A DNA stretch of 64,000 bases from Ascoidea asiatica (GCA_001600695.1 BCKQ01000002.1:186001-250000), one strand, 5' to 3'. Shown: positions 1 to 11,301, numbered from the stretch's first letter. A program made the numbers and translations. Notes: generated from the sequence alone by a model not told the origin.

Positions 1-1067
1 CCAGTAGCGAGCTGAAATAATTTGTTGTTTCACTACGTAATAGAAAATTATGAGAATTATGAGACTTTGATATGAGCCGTTGGGTAAATGAGTTCCAACA
101 GGTTTTCACTCAAGACCAGCCGAATCGCTTGCAGCCATTCACCACTCTTCACTTGCTCACGTGGTGTCCCAGACAGCTGGTGTTGTCCGAAATGTCCCGA
201 GAAAAGACACAGTTCAGACAAGTTCAAGACAAATCCGAGACAAGAAAGTTGATTAGCTCAACTCTCAAACACGAAAAGCTGTTTTTTTCCTGGCTTTTCT
301 CAGAACATGGATTTTCTCTCTCTGTTGCACTGCTTTTGAGTGTTTTTCTGAAGCATTTTTCTTCTTTTTCTTCTTTTGCTTCTTCTTCTTTTCTTCAGTT
401 CTAGATATATGACGGAATCCAAAAACATCTATTATCAAATATTTCCTCTCCAATGGGATCAAATTACTATCCCGATACAATTATGGATGAAATACTAAAT
501 AAAGCAAGATATAAAAAAGAGAACAAACAAAAATGGTAACCCATACCTAGGTTAAGTCAATTATTTAACTCGCCACTCTTTGCTCATCATAATTTATGGA
601 CTCGATGATCTGTTTAGAATTTTAAAGAATTTATTGTCAATTGCTACCGGGAATACAGTAAGATTCAAAATCTCTATTCAATTCATCATCATCAACATCA
701 TCGATATCATCGACATCATCAATACCATCAATATTATCATTATCATCATGATAATCTTCTTCTTATTTATTAGAATCTATGCTTTTTCGACAAATCTGAA
801 ATCGGCGCTTAAGCTAAGATAATAAGCTGGGTTTACTCTAATAGAATGGATCCGCAAAACTGGTTTCAAACTTAAAATCAGATTTTTATTTTATGTCACA
901 AAAAAACCGATTTTGAAAGTCAAAACAATTGAATAAATAAATAAACAAAAAAAATAAATAAACAAACAAATCTGATTAAATAAATTTCAAATAATATCTT
1001 TTATATCTTATTAAAAACTATCAATTCTTTTTCAAATCAATATTTAATTAAATAAATTTATCAGTTT
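1..1067. other. Intergenic, no supported gene
   Basis: The left edge holds no ORF that looks like a real protein. Open frames here are short and low-complexity. Bases 637-762 read on the minus strand as an acidic Asp/Ile-rich stretch of about 40 codons without a start; it is most simply a GAT-type microsatellite. The last 200 bases are A/T-rich leader before the next gene. Confidence 0.6.
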
Positions 1068-2276
1068 ATGATCATGAGTATTCCATTATCTGATATTAAT
1101 ATTTTAAATCAAATTCAAAATAAAATTATTACCGATAATACTCAATTTTCAAAAGCTAAATCAAATTATAGTAAAAATTTAATTACTTTAATAAATGAGA
1201 TTAATGAAGAAATTAAACTTAATAAATCTTTAAAATCTCTTGATGATATAAATAATTATTATCAATTATTATTAAAAGATCCAAGATTTTTAAAAAAAAT
1301 TATAGATAAAAGAATTTTAAATTTTTCAAATCTAAAATTTACTTATATTGAACAATTTACAAAAATTAAATTTTTACAAAATTTATTTAATTCAGTTTTT
1401 ATTAATGATAATGATATTCAAAAATTAATTGAGAAAAATAATGATTTGAAATTTTCAAATTTAAATATTAAAAAAGAAAAAAGAGAAGATTTATTAATTA
1501 AAATTGATGAAATTTTAATTTCTAATAATCAAAAATTTATTAATATAAATAATTTAAATTCAAAAAATCAAATTTTAAAAAATCAAAATTTACAATTGAT
1601 TCAAAAAATAAATAATTTAAAAACTATAAAAAATAATAAGATATTATCAATTGAAGAAAAAAATTTAAATAATCAATTACAAGCTTTACTATATAATAAT
1701 ACTGATAATGATTCTTTAACTAATAAAGAAAATGAAATAATTAACACCAATTTAAATAATTCTTTAAATTCAAATGAACTTTTCAATCATAATAATATAA
1801 ATAAGCATGAAATTATTGAGAAAAATAATTTAGAATTATTTACAAAATTAAATTCAAGTAATTTAATTCAAGATTTGTTAAATTTTAGAAAATCTTCAGT
1901 TAAAAATATTCAAAACTCAAAATTAAATATTTTAATTAATACTTCTGATCAACAAACAGTTGAAATTAATTCGTTAAATGAAAAAAAAAGAAAATATAAT
2001 GAGTTTGTTAATCTTGAAAAACTTAAAGGTAATGAAATTTTTTTATCAAATAATAATCTTAAAAAACAAAAAACAAAAAGAAGAAGTTCAATTTTTTTAT
2101 TAAATGGCAATATTGGTAATATTGGTAATTTTAATGATGAGAATGAAAAACAACAAAATTTACAAATTTTACAGAGAAAAAATCAAGAAAAAAAATTTAA
2201 AAAACTTGAATTGATCAGTGATAAACTTATAAAGGAAGTTAAAATCATGGAAATTATAAATAACCATTTACATTGA
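1068..2276 (+). CDS. Coiled-coil protein, possible kinetochore Fta4/Nkp1-like subunit
   Basis: This 402-residue protein is very rich in Asn, Lys, Leu and Ile. The only region that recalls a family is around residues 85-130, where an N-L-K-F-T-Y-I-E-Q stretch is followed by a K-F-L-x-x-L segment and a charged helix. That resembles the Fta4/Nkp1 (CENP-linked inner kinetochore) signature as I remember it. Helical, probably coiled-coil stretches continue to the C-terminus, and a basic K-R-R-S-S cluster lies near residue 340. ATG codons at 1068 and 1074 are both possible starts. It converges on PEX2, with only 48 bases between stop codons. The family call is an inference from a short motif; otherwise the protein is unrecognised. 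Confidence 0.5.
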   Translation: MIMSIPLSDINILNQIQNKIITDNTQFSKAKSNYSKNLITLINEINEEIKLNKSLKSLDDINNYYQLLLKDPRFLKKIIDKRILNFSNLKFTYIEQFTKIKFLQNLFNSVFINDNDIQKLIEKNNDLKFSNLNIKKEKREDLLIKIDEILISNNQKFININNLNSKNQILKNQNLQLIQKINNLKTIKNNKILSIEEKNLNNQLQALLYNNTDNDSLTNKENEIINTNLNNSLNSNELFNHNNINKHEIIEKNNLELFTKLNSSNLIQDLLNFRKSSVKNIQNSKLNILINTSDQQTVEINSLNEKKRKYNEFVNLEKLKGNEIFLSNNNLKKQKTKRRSSIFLLNGNIGNIGNFNDENEKQQNLQILQRKNQEKKFKKLELISDKLIKEVKIMEIINNHLH

Positions 2277-2324
2277 TTATATACACTAATGGAATTAATT
2301 TTATTTTCATAAAAATAATGATTA

Positions 2325-3953
2325 CTACACGTCTAAAATATTAATATCTTCATCATATTCAATAAGTTCGTCATCATTTTCGTCATCATTTCCTTCATCC
2401 GAGCTTTCTTCTTGAGATATGCTGAAGTCTGATTGCTCTTCATCAGAACCAGAACCAAATTCAGATTCAGATTCAGAACTAGATGGAGTATTAGATTCAG
2501 ATGGTCTTTGTGATTCTGAATGGGAATCTGAATGGAAATGTGAGACTAATTCATTTTCTAAAATTTGATCATTATCGGATTCTTGATCATTGTCAGATTC
2601 TTGATCAGTGTCAGACTCTTGATTTGTTTCATTTTTCTTTTCATTATTCAAATCATCTTCTGATGTATTATTGATATGCAATTTTTGATTCATTGATTCA
2701 ACATCTTTTGAAGATAAACCTTCGAAGTATGGGTTACAATAAAATACATTATGATTACATCTTAAACATTTCCAGTAATCTCCTTCATCATAATCTTCTT
2801 GATTATAAATATTATTATCAATTTCATTATCATTATCATAATTTTCATCCTTCAAATTTTTGTTATAATTAAATTCATCATTTTCAATTTTTTTAAAATT
2901 TGAAACATCAGATTGATACATTTCTAATTTTGATAAAATACACATATAACAATAAACATGACCACAATTTGTAATATATGGATTAATAATATAATTTAAA
3001 TTAATATTATTATTATTTGGATTATTCAAATTTTTTGAATAACAAATTGGACAAATTGAAATTGGTAAATGATTCAAAAAATTTGAATTTGTATCGTCAT
3101 TATTACTATTATTAGTATTGTCATTACTATTGTTGAATTTTTGTTTTAGATCATTTTCATTTTTATTTAAATAATTATTTGAAATAAATTTCCCAATTTT
3201 ATTTTTTTTTAAAAAATAATTATTTTTATTTTTGAAATTTTTTAAAAATTTCTTTCTTGATTTATTTAAAGATAAATTATTTTTTTGTAAGATTGGTAAA
3301 AAAAATATTAAAAATTCAATAAATGAATCCCAAATTAATTGCCTATTTTGAAATTCAAAATTAACATTACCTTTATTTGAAATTTCAAATTGAGTTGAGG
3401 TTGGTTTCACAGTTAATTTCAAGAGATAATGAGAAATTGATTGATATTTACCATCAAATAAAAATTTTATAAATATTAAAAGTTTTAAAATTGAAGAATA
3501 ATTCAATAATTTAATAAGTAGTGATTTAATGGAATTTAAAGTTTTATTTAATGTTTCATTTTTGAATAAATTATTATTTTCAGAATAAAGGATTGAATCA
3601 AGTTTTGAATTTAAATAATCTAAAAGTATAAATAAGATATAAAAATAAATTTTAATTTTTTTTGATAATAACTTGTTTTTATTATTCGATATTAGTCTTA
3701 AATTTTGAAGTAAATAACCATAAGTTGAAGAAGAATTATCCCATAAAGTAAATTTAAAAAGTAAGGATTTCAATACCAATTGTATTTCAGAAGAATAATT
3801 ATGAGCTATGAAAGAATAATTGGTATTGAATTTATTGAATATGGAAAGAGAAGATTTATATAATGTATTAAAGATCTCTTGATCTAGTAAAGTTGCATCT
3901 AATTGAGAGACTCTTGTAATAGGATACGGTTTTGGTAAAAAGTTGAGTGCCAT
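2325..3953 (-). CDS. PEX2: Peroxisomal RING E3 ligase Pex2
   Basis: Pex2 is a peroxisomal membrane RING protein which, with Pex10 and Pex12, ubiquitinates the import receptor Pex5. The N-terminal R-V-S-Q-L-D-A-T-L-L-D-Q-E motif is typical of Pex2. The RING lies near residues 301-399: C301-P-I-C304, then N-C-G-H-V-Y-C-Y-M-C, and finally K-C-L-R-C. It is stretched by Asn- and acidic-rich inserts. A tail of about 140 residues after the RING is Ser/Glu/Asp-rich with D-Q-E-S-D repeats; short Pex2 proteins such as the yeast one lack this. I chose the ATG at 3953, which starts M-A-L-N-F-L-P-K-P, because the open frame upstream has only a TTG and a hydrophobic leader unlike the family. The product is 542 residues, about twice the S. 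cerevisiae protein. Confidence 0.9.
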   Translation of the reverse strand: MALNFLPKPYPITRVSQLDATLLDQEIFNTLYKSSLSIFNKFNTNYSFIAHNYSSEIQLVLKSLLFKFTLWDNSSSTYGYLLQNLRLISNNKNKLLSKKIKIYFYILFILLDYLNSKLDSILYSENNNLFKNETLNKTLNSIKSLLIKLLNYSSILKLLIFIKFLFDGKYQSISHYLLKLTVKPTSTQFEISNKGNVNFEFQNRQLIWDSFIEFLIFFLPILQKNNLSLNKSRKKFLKNFKNKNNYFLKKNKIGKFISNNYLNKNENDLKQKFNNSNDNTNNSNNDDTNSNFLNHLPISICPICYSKNLNNPNNNNINLNYIINPYITNCGHVYCYMCILSKLEMYQSDVSNFKKIENDEFNYNKNLKDENYDNDNEIDNNIYNQEDYDEGDYWKCLRCNHNVFYCNPYFEGLSSKDVESMNQKLHINNTSEDDLNNEKKNETNQESDTDQESDNDQESDNDQILENELVSHFHSDSHSESQRPSESNTPSSSESESEFGSGSDEEQSDFSISQEESSDEGNDDENDDELIEYDEDINILDV

Positions 3954-4620
3954 TATAAAAACTAAATATAATAATTTTTGAAAGAAAATTGATCTGTATA
4001 AAAAAGTAGAGAAGCAAAGTAGCAAAGTAGCAAAGAATCAGTGAATTATATCCCAACCATTTCGATTATTTCATCTACACCTTTATTTTGTATATGTTTG
4101 CTCCACAAGCTGTTTAAGTGCTTTATGTGGATTATGGGATATACTATAAGTTAACCGGATTGGGTAAAAATATCAAGTTAGCAAACCCCGAGGTAGTAAT
4201 CGTGACTTATTTAAAATTATTTGAATTCCGACTTTAATTTGAAAAGTATTACCTATTATGGACACTGTACTCAGAGACCGGAACTGTGGATTTTGTTTTG
4301 TTACACAAGAATCGCGGATTCCGGCTCCGTCCGCCCCTGCGCCGTTGAAAATCGCAAGTGAAAAATGCATCTTTTCAATGCTCTCCTGAAATGGAAAAAG
4401 AGAAATCACAAAAGTTTAGATCACAAACAACACCAAAACTGTCCTTAGAAGAAGAGTATCAAGAAGAATTATTGCCAAAATTATCTCAATCGCTATTGAA
4501 TTATTCGTTTATTTTATATTTATATACCTCTTACTTCTTTATTTGACTTTTTATTTTTCATTTTTCGTTTTAATAAGAATTATTGTTTGAAGAGCTTGTA
4601 TATGATTCCATCTTTAGCAA
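3954..4620. other. Divergent promoter region between PEX2 and the next gene
   Basis: This separates two divergently transcribed genes. A G+C-richer patch lies around 4190-4380. The short ORFs across it on both strands have no family features. Presumed bidirectional promoter; no specific site recognised. Confidence 0.5.
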
Positions 4621-4997
4621 ATGTCTACTCATCAACCACAGGAAATACAGGAAATACAGCAAAGTATTCAAGGTCAACAGATTATAATTGAGACTAAGAG
4701 TCCACTTCATTATTCTCCAGAATTCAAACTTGAAATAGTGAAAAATTTAAAACCTTCACATTATATTGATCAATACACTTCAAGAGCTGTTTATCATCTC
4801 TGGGCTTCTTTATTTCTTGAATTCAAAAAAGGTTATATAATATCTCAAAAGACTTTATGGACTGAATATTGTACTTTTTTCAATATTACTTTACAGTCAA
4901 TCAATTCTGATTCAAGTTCTTCCAGTTACACTTCTAGTTCTAATTCCTCAGGTGGTCCAGACTCCAACAATAATACTTCAAATACTAATCTTTCAAA

Positions 4998-5028
<31 letters not shown>

Positions 5029-5427
5029 GAAAATTCAAATAAATTAAAATTAAAAGTGATACCTGAATTTTTTAGACAAATTTTAGAAACAACAAAAGGT
5101 CCATATCTCTTTAAATATGATGATAATAATTTTGTTGTAAAAGATATTGCTTTTAAAAAAATTCCATTATCTCTACAAAGTTTTAAAAAAATAATATCTT
5201 TAAATAAAGCATATTCTGATAAAAAAAAAATTGATAAAAGAAATTCAATTAAATTTTTACAATTAGAGTTATTATATATTGCTTTAGTATTCAATTTATG
5301 GGCTAATACTAATTTAGAATTCAAACAAGGTTCTTATACAAATTTAAATGATTTATGGTTAAATTATAATTTACATTTTAATACTCTAATAAATACAATC
5401 AATAATTCTTCTATAAATACAAATACA

Positions 5428-5522
<95 letters not shown>

Positions 5523-5622
5523 NNNNNNNNNNNNNNNNNNNNNNNNNNNNNNNNNNNNNNNNNNNNNNNNNNNNNNNNNNNNNNNNNNNNNNNNNNNNNN
5601 NNNNNNNNNNNNNNNNNNNNNN

Positions 5623-5719
<97 letters not shown>

Positions 5720-6027
5720 CAAATAAAAACTCTAATATAGTCTCAAGCACTTCCACTTCTACTTCCACTCCCATTAATAATAATATTACCAATACTACTA
5801 ATAATAAAAATCATCATTTACATGTTAATAAAAATCTAAAAAGAGTTAATGATGCTTCAATGTTTTTTAATTTATTAAAATATACTTATCAAGATTCAGT
5901 TTTAATCAAATGTAAAGAAAAGAAAGATGATAATCAATGGAATTATATTGTTGCAAATCTTTCTTTTAGAGAGACTCCATTAGAACGAGATGATTATTTA
6001 CATCTATTAATAAATCAATTTAAATAA
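4621..6027 (+). CDS. Unrecognised protein with two copies of a roughly 120-residue domain
   Basis: No family is recognised. The protein contains an internal duplication. Copy 1 has A-V-Y-H-L-W-A-S-L-F-L-E-F-K-K-G, then L-W-T-E-Y-C-T-F-F-N, and after an Asn/Ser insert P-E-F-F-R-Q-I-L and an I-A-F-K-K-I-P-L ending. Copy 2 has V-F-N-L-W-A-N-T-N-L-E-F-K-Q-G, L-W-L-N-Y-N-L-H-F-N, a long poly-Asn insert, S-M-F-F-N-L-L-K and an L-S-F-R-E-T-P-L ending. In both, the Asn tract interrupts at the same point. The helix order (W-helix, L-W-x-x-Y helix, F-F helix, then beta strands) recalls winged-helix DNA-binding domains such as RFX, but this is only inference. The poly-Asn tract of copy 2 contains a 100-base assembly gap, so the real length is unknown; the frame is open on both sides. 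Confidence 0.75.
5428..5717. repeat. AAT microsatellite encoding poly-Asn, with assembly gap
   Basis: A pure AAT run lies on each side of the gap (5428-5522 and 5623-5717) and reads as Asn in the frame of the host gene. The repeat is the evident reason the assembly broke here. Confidence 0.95.
5523..5622. other. Assembly gap of exactly 100 N
   Basis: One hundred N characters; a round 100 is a conventional placeholder, so the true size is unknown. With 100 bases the reading frame is kept through the AAT repeat, which may be chance. Confidence 0.99.
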
Positions 6028-6140
6028 ATTAACATAAAAATAAAATAAAATAAAATAAAAAAAAAGTAATTTGAATTAATTTTCTTTCTTGTATGTATGT
6101 ATGTACAGTATATAAATTATAATACAATTTTAACATAATT

Positions 6141-7295
6141 TTAAGAAATATTTGAAAAATCAACAATTTTATGAGAATATTCTCTTGATTTTTGAATTAA
6201 TAAAGTATCAGCTAAAACTAAGGCAGCCATGGCTTCAACAATTGGAATGGCTCTTGGTACAACATTTGGATCATGTCTACCTCTAGCTTTTAAAATACCA
6301 GATTCACCATCATAAGTAGAAGTTTCTTGAGCTTTATTTATAGTTGCAGGAGGTTTAAAAGCTACAGAAAAATAAATATCTTCACCATTTGATATACCAC
6401 CTTGAATACCACCACTATTATTTGTAGTTGTTTTTAATTTATGAGGATCTTTACTATTTTCATCTTTTATAAAAGAATCATTATGTTCAGAACCTTTTAA
6501 AGTTGTTCCAAAAAAACCAGAACCAAATTCAAAACCTTTTGTTGCAGGTATTGATAAAATTGCATGAGCTAATAAAGCTTCAAGTTTATCAAAACATGGT
6601 TCACCTAAGCCAACTGGAACATTTCTAATTACACAAGTTACAATTCCACCAATTGAATCTCTTTCACTTTTAACATTTTCAATTAATTTTGTACATTTTT
6701 CTGCAATTTCTGGAACTGGACAACGAATTGGACCAGATTCATCAACTTGATTTCTTGTAATTGTTTTTAAAAGAGTTTGAAAATCTTTAGACATTGGATT
6801 TCTGTCAATTGAAATATTACCAACAGAAGAAACAAAAGCAACAATTTCAATATTATTTGCTAACTTTAAAAATCTTTCAGCAATTGCACCAGCAGCCACT
6901 CTACCAATTGTTTCTCTTGCAGAAGATCTACCACCTCCAGAAGAAGATTTTATACCATATTTAGCTAAATATGTATAATCAGCATGAGAAGGTCTTGGAT
7001 ATAAATCAGTTTCAGAATAATCCTTTGGTCTATGATCTTCATTTTTAACAATCATTGCAATTGGAGAACCTAAAGTTAAACCATTTTCTATACCAGATTG
7101 AATTTCAACTTTATCTTTTTCATTTCTTGGAGTTGATAATTTTGATTGACCTGGTCTTCTTCTTGTTAATTGAGGTTGAATATCAGATTCATTTAATAAC
7201 ATTCCTGGAGGAACACCTTCAACAATACAACCAACAGATTTGCAATGAGACTCCCCATAAGTGGTGACTTTAAAAATAGTTCCAAAGGTCGACAT
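6141..7295 (-). CDS. ARO2: Chorismate synthase
   Basis: This enzyme converts 5-enolpyruvylshikimate-3-phosphate to chorismate, the last step of the shikimate pathway. The protein (384 residues) follows yeast Aro2 closely from M-S-T-F-G through [21 protein letters not shown] and the [12 protein letters not shown] flavin/substrate-binding segment. The start is the ATG at 7295; the frame extends five codons upstream only to a TTG. It shares a divergent upstream region with VMA2. A TGAGTCA element at 7531-7537, about 236 bases upstream, matches the Gcn4 amino-acid-control site. Confidence 0.97.
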   Translation of the reverse strand: MSTFGTIFKVTTYGESHCKSVGCIVEGVPPGMLLNESDIQPQLTRRRPGQSKLSTPRNEKDKVEIQSGIENGLTLGSPIAMIVKNEDHRPKDYSETDLYPRPSHADYTYLAKYGIKSSSGGGRSSARETIGRVAAGAIAERFLKLANNIEIVAFVSSVGNISIDRNPMSKDFQTLLKTITRNQVDESGPIRCPVPEIAEKCTKLIENVKSERDSIGGIVTCVIRNVPVGLGEPCFDKLEALLAHAILSIPATKGFEFGSGFFGTTLKGSEHNDSFIKDENSKDPHKLKTTTNNSGGIQGGISNGEDIYFSVAFKPPATINKAQETSTYDGESGILKARGRHDPNVVPRAIPIVEAMAALVLADTLLIQKSREYSHKIVDFSNIS

Positions 7296-8027
7296 ATTTA
7301 GATTATCCAAAAGCCTTTTTTTTGTGATTTCAGTCGTTTGTTATTCCTAGTCAAATCAAAGATAGAAAGATACAGAAATATAAAATATTAAAAATAACAC
7401 CAAAATATAAAAAATAAAAAATTATAATTTTTCATGATATTCTTCAGATTTAAGCTCAAGTGACGTTTTTTTATCGATGAATTAATTACAGTTAATTTCA
7501 CTGCAGTGTCTTAATTCGGCAAGTTTGAGATGAGTCAAGATCTAGTCGAAACCAATTTACATCAGCTGACAGTTTTTAAAAAAAATTAAAGTATCGAGGA
7601 CATTTCGAGGGTAAGTTTTTTTAAACGGGGTCTGTGAAAGAGGTCTGCAGAAGGTGTCTACCGCTGGGCTGCTGCTGCTTTCAATTGAATTTCATTCCAT
7701 CAGTTTTCCTTTGCAAACAGACTGAGACTGGCAGTAAAACAATTCAATACTCTGAAAACGAGAGTGATTGATGAGTGGATTATTACTACTGCAATTACAA
7801 TCACTACTATTATCGATAATAATTTCATCATTAGTATTATTATTATTAATATCAATTTCAATTCCAATTCTAGTTTAACTTTGATTTAAAGGAAACATTG
7901 TTTTGAAGTCTGAATTTGTATCAATTAGTTTACAAATTCTTTTTTTTTGCTTTTTCCTTTTCCTACGTGTTTTACATATATATTTATTTTGAAAAAATAT
8001 TATAAAAAGTTGAAAATTTATAAGAAC
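7296..8027. other. Divergent ARO2-VMA2 promoter region
   Basis: It contains a TGAGTCA Gcn4-type site at 7531-7537, a G+C-richer patch around 7600-7740, and an A/T-rich leader before VMA2. No ORF of interest. Confidence 0.6.
7531..7537. promoter_or_regulatory. Gcn4-type site TGAGTCA upstream of ARO2
   Basis: The heptamer matches the general amino-acid-control consensus TGASTCA exactly. It lies 236 bases upstream of the ARO2 start, a plausible distance for an aromatic amino-acid gene. A 7-mer can occur by chance. Confidence 0.4.
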
Positions 8028-9548
8028 ATGGCTGCATTATCCGATAAAGAATTATTTGACCTTAATAAAAAGGCTGTCATAGACGGTTTTAAAATTCATC
8101 CAAGAATTAATTATAATACTGTTGGTGGTGTAAATGGTCCTTTAGTTATTCTTGAAAATGTTAAATATCCACGTTTTAATGAAATTGTAAATTTAACTTT
8201 ACCTGATGGTACAGTTAGAGCTGGTCAAGTCTTAGAAGTTAGAGGTGATAAAGCCATTGTTCAAGTTTTTGAAGGTACTTCTGGTATTGATGTTAAAAAA
8301 ACTAGAGTTGAATTTACTGGTCAAAATTTAAAACTTGCAGTTTCTGAAGATATGTTAGGTAGAATATTCGATGGTTCTGGTAGACCAATTGATAATGGTC
8401 CAAAAGTTTTTGCTGAAGATTATCTTGATATTAATGGTTCTCCAATAAATCCTTATGCAAGAATTTATCCAGAAGAAATGATTTCAACTGGTATATCTGC
8501 AATTGATACAATGAATTCAATTGCAAGAGGTCAAAAAATTCCAATTTTTTCTGCTTCTGGTTTACCTCATAATGAAATTGCTGCTCAAATTTGTAGACAA
8601 GCTGGTTTAGTTAGACCAACAAAAGATGTTCATGATGGTCATGAAGAAAATTTCTCAATTGTTTTTGCTGCAATGGGTGTAAACTTAGAAACTTCAAGAT
8701 TTTTTAAACAAGATTTTGAAGAGAATGGTTCTTTAGAAAGAACAACTTTATTTTTAAATTTAGCTAATGATCCAACAATTGAAAGAATTATTACTCCAAG
8801 ATTAGCTTTGACAACTGCTGAATATTTAGCTTATCAAACTGAACGTCATGTTTTAACAATTTTAACTGATATGTCTTCATATGCTGATGCTTTACGTGAA
8901 GTTTCTGCTGCAAGAGAAGAAGTACCTGGTAGAAGAGGTTATCCTGGTTATATGTATACTGATTTATCAACAATTTATGAAAGAGCTGGTAGAGTTGAAG
9001 GTAGAAATGGTTCCATAACTCAAATTCCAATTTTAACAATGCCAAATGATGATATTACTCATCCAATTCCTGATTTAACTGGTTATATTACTGAAGGTCA
9101 AATTTCAATTGATAGACAGCTACATAATAGAGGTATTTATCCTCCAATTAATGTTTTACCTTCTTTATCAAGATTAATGAAAAGTGCTATTGGTGAAGGT
9201 ATGACAAGAAAAGATCATGGTGATGTTTCAAATCAATTATATGCCAAATATGCTATTGGTAGAGATGCTGCAGCAATGAAAGCTGTTGTTGGTGAAGAAG
9301 CTCTTTCAACTGAAGATAAACTTTCGTTAGAATTCTTAGAAAAATTCGAAAAAACTTTTATTAATCAAGGTGCTTATGAAAATAGATCTATCTTTGAAAG
9401 TTTAGATCAAGCTTGGTCTTTATTAAGAATTTATCCAAAAGATTTATTAAACAGAATTTCTCCAAAAATTTTAGAAGAATTTTATGATAGAGATAGATCT
9501 GAAGATGATGAAGATAAAGATGATGATAAAGATTTGTTAGATGCCTAA
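8028..9548 (+). CDS. VMA2: V-type ATPase subunit B
   Basis: This is the non-catalytic nucleotide-binding B subunit of the V1 sector of the vacuolar proton pump. At 506 residues it is almost identical to yeast Vma2 over the core: [52 protein letters not shown], and the [10 protein letters not shown] segment. The C-terminus is an acidic D-E-D-K-D-D-D tail. The ATG at 8028 starts [12 protein letters not shown]; the frame upstream has only a TTG and encodes an unrelated hydrophobic stretch. Codon use is strongly restricted to T- and A-ending codons, as expected for a highly expressed gene here. Confidence 0.98.
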   Translation: MAALSDKELFDLNKKAVIDGFKIHPRINYNTVGGVNGPLVILENVKYPRFNEIVNLTLPDGTVRAGQVLEVRGDKAIVQVFEGTSGIDVKKTRVEFTGQNLKLAVSEDMLGRIFDGSGRPIDNGPKVFAEDYLDINGSPINPYARIYPEEMISTGISAIDTMNSIARGQKIPIFSASGLPHNEIAAQICRQAGLVRPTKDVHDGHEENFSIVFAAMGVNLETSRFFKQDFEENGSLERTTLFLNLANDPTIERIITPRLALTTAEYLAYQTERHVLTILTDMSSYADALREVSAAREEVPGRRGYPGYMYTDLSTIYERAGRVEGRNGSITQIPILTMPNDDITHPIPDLTGYITEGQISIDRQLHNRGIYPPINVLPSLSRLMKSAIGEGMTRKDHGDVSNQLYAKYAIGRDAAAMKAVVGEEALSTEDKLSLEFLEKFEKTFINQGAYENRSIFESLDQAWSLLRIYPKDLLNRISPKILEEFYDRDRSEDDEDKDDDKDLLDA

Positions 9549-10137
9549 TTATATATAATAGATTAACATAATATTCTAACATAATATAATACAAATTACA
9601 TTCCAATTTTTTTCTATAATTAACTTATTATAATCTATTCAATATTATTTATTTTAACCAATTAATCAAGTAATTGACTTATCTTTCTTAGCCTTGAGTC
9701 TTAACGTTAGATTTAATTTGTTTTTTAATCCACTTCTTTTAAATAGGTTTCAAATTATTTCAATCGAATTATATCACTATCAATTTTGACAATATATGTA
9801 TTGAATTGAGAGTAACGTTATTTTATTTTGTTTTTAGTATGGCAATTTGTTAAACACTGTTTTACGACCGTGCGAAAAACTTAACTGAAATTCAAAAGTT
9901 TCCCAAAAGATAAATGAAAAAAAGAGGATATTTTAAAATTAAAAGCAATTTTTATTTATAATTAGCAATAATATAACATATTCAAAGCAGATATAAATAT
10001 CTAAAGTAGAATATTAATTATAATTATAAATATGTTGAGCAAATTTTCTTTAAAATATATAAATAATATTTTTCCCACATTTATAGAAAACTATTCACAA
10101 AAAATTACTATTATCTAATGAGAAAATTCATAAAAAT
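9549..10137. other. Intergenic between VMA2 and the Smr gene
   Basis: A/T-rich spacer between two co-directional genes, serving as VMA2 3' region and promoter of the next gene. No motif or ORF stands out. Confidence 0.5.
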
Positions 10138-11301
10138 ATGTCTCAAAAATTTAATCAAAATACTCCAAGAACCATAATTAAAAATAAAGGCTTTTCTAAT
10201 CAAAAGGATTCAAATAAAAATTTGAAACATCGTAACTTTTCTTTACAAAATAATAAAAATATAGAACATATTCCTATAAACAAAAATGTTCAGATAAAAA
10301 CTTGGGATAATATTGATTCTGATTTAAATCATTTAGACAGATTATTGAATAAGCCAAATATGGATATTCGATTCTTCTATCATAAAAATAATTCGAAATT
10401 TATTCCTTGTATAGTTGATATTATTATGAATTATAATTCAGCAACACCTGAAGGCCAAATATTACCAAAATTGAAGAGTAAAAAAATCATAATAAAAGGA
10501 AGTAAAATCCAAGATCGAAAGTCAAAACCTTTAGTCGACAAATATAAAGAAGCAAATAATATCATAAATAAAAGAATTGAGCTAGAACTCGGGAGCTCAT
10601 GTAAATTTAATTCCGAAGAAAATGCTGAGATTAAAGCTGATAAAATTTTGGAAGAATCACAATTCACATATATTCATGATGAATTACAGGATTTTTTTAA
10701 ATCTAACCCTCAATTTTCCAAATTGAAACTTCCTCCAAAATTTTCAGCTAAAGTTATAGAGTTTTATAAAGGTGATTTTGATGCTATAGTTCTTCTTTTA
10801 CTTGGAATGCTTGAAAAATGGGAAGAATCAGATCCAATATATCTAAATGAATTTTCCTATAGAAAAACTTCTAAATTTGAAAATTTTAAAATTGAACCAT
10901 TTGCTAGTTCTAAACCTATAGATATGACTCCGGATCCTAAAAAGAAACTGACAAGACTCATTGAAAATGACCAAGAGGCCTTGGGAATTGAAAGAATTAA
11001 CAACTTCAGAAATTCTTTGATTCTAGACTTACATGGTTTTAGTGCTGAAAATGCCAAAATGATTTTAGAAACTGCTGTAGCTGAATGGGAATCTCTAAAT
11101 AGGAATCAAAGAGAATTTGAAGGAAATCTAATCAAATATTCAAGAACCTATTTTAAGATGGAAATAATTACAGGTGTTGGTATTCATAGCAGAAAAGGGT
11201 TTTCTAAAGTGAAAAATCTAACGGCAAGATTTTTGACTATGAACCAGTTCATCTTTGACGAAGCATTTGGAAGATTTATCGTTTCGGGGAAAAAAAAATA
11301 G
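10138..11301 (+). CDS. Smr-domain protein
   Basis: A 387-residue protein with a C-terminal Smr (small MutS-related) domain. The hallmark L-D-L-H-G-F occurs at residues 296-301 and T-G-V-G-I-H-S-R-K-G at 345-354, followed by a conserved F-I-F-D-x-x-x-G-R-F ending. Smr domains bind or cut nucleic acid, and in yeast act mainly on RNA. The middle part has an F-F-Y-H-K-N-N-S-K-F-I-P-C segment (about residue 80) and helices near 190-235. The N-terminus is basic and Asn-rich, which could suit mitochondrial targeting, but no clear presequence is visible. I do not recognise a named orthologue: the usual Cue2 CUE domains are not evident and the protein is longer than yeast YPL199C. Confidence 0.85.
   Translation: MSQKFNQNTPRTIIKNKGFSNQKDSNKNLKHRNFSLQNNKNIEHIPINKNVQIKTWDNIDSDLNHLDRLLNKPNMDIRFFYHKNNSKFIPCIVDIIMNYNSATPEGQILPKLKSKKIIIKGSKIQDRKSKPLVDKYKEANNIINKRIELELGSSCKFNSEENAEIKADKILEESQFTYIHDELQDFFKSNPQFSKLKLPPKFSAKVIEFYKGDFDAIVLLLLGMLEKWEESDPIYLNEFSYRKTSKFENFKIEPFASSKPIDMTPDPKKKLTRLIENDQEALGIERINNFRNSLILDLHGFSAENAKMILETAVAEWESLNRNQREFEGNLIKYSRTYFKMEIITGVGIHSRKGFSKVKNLTARFLTMNQFIFDEAFGRFIVSGKKK

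Noticed and set aside
637-762. Minus-strand acidic open stretch (Asp/Ile-rich)
   Set aside because: No start codon, short, and made almost wholly of GAT-type triplet repeats; most simply a microsatellite.
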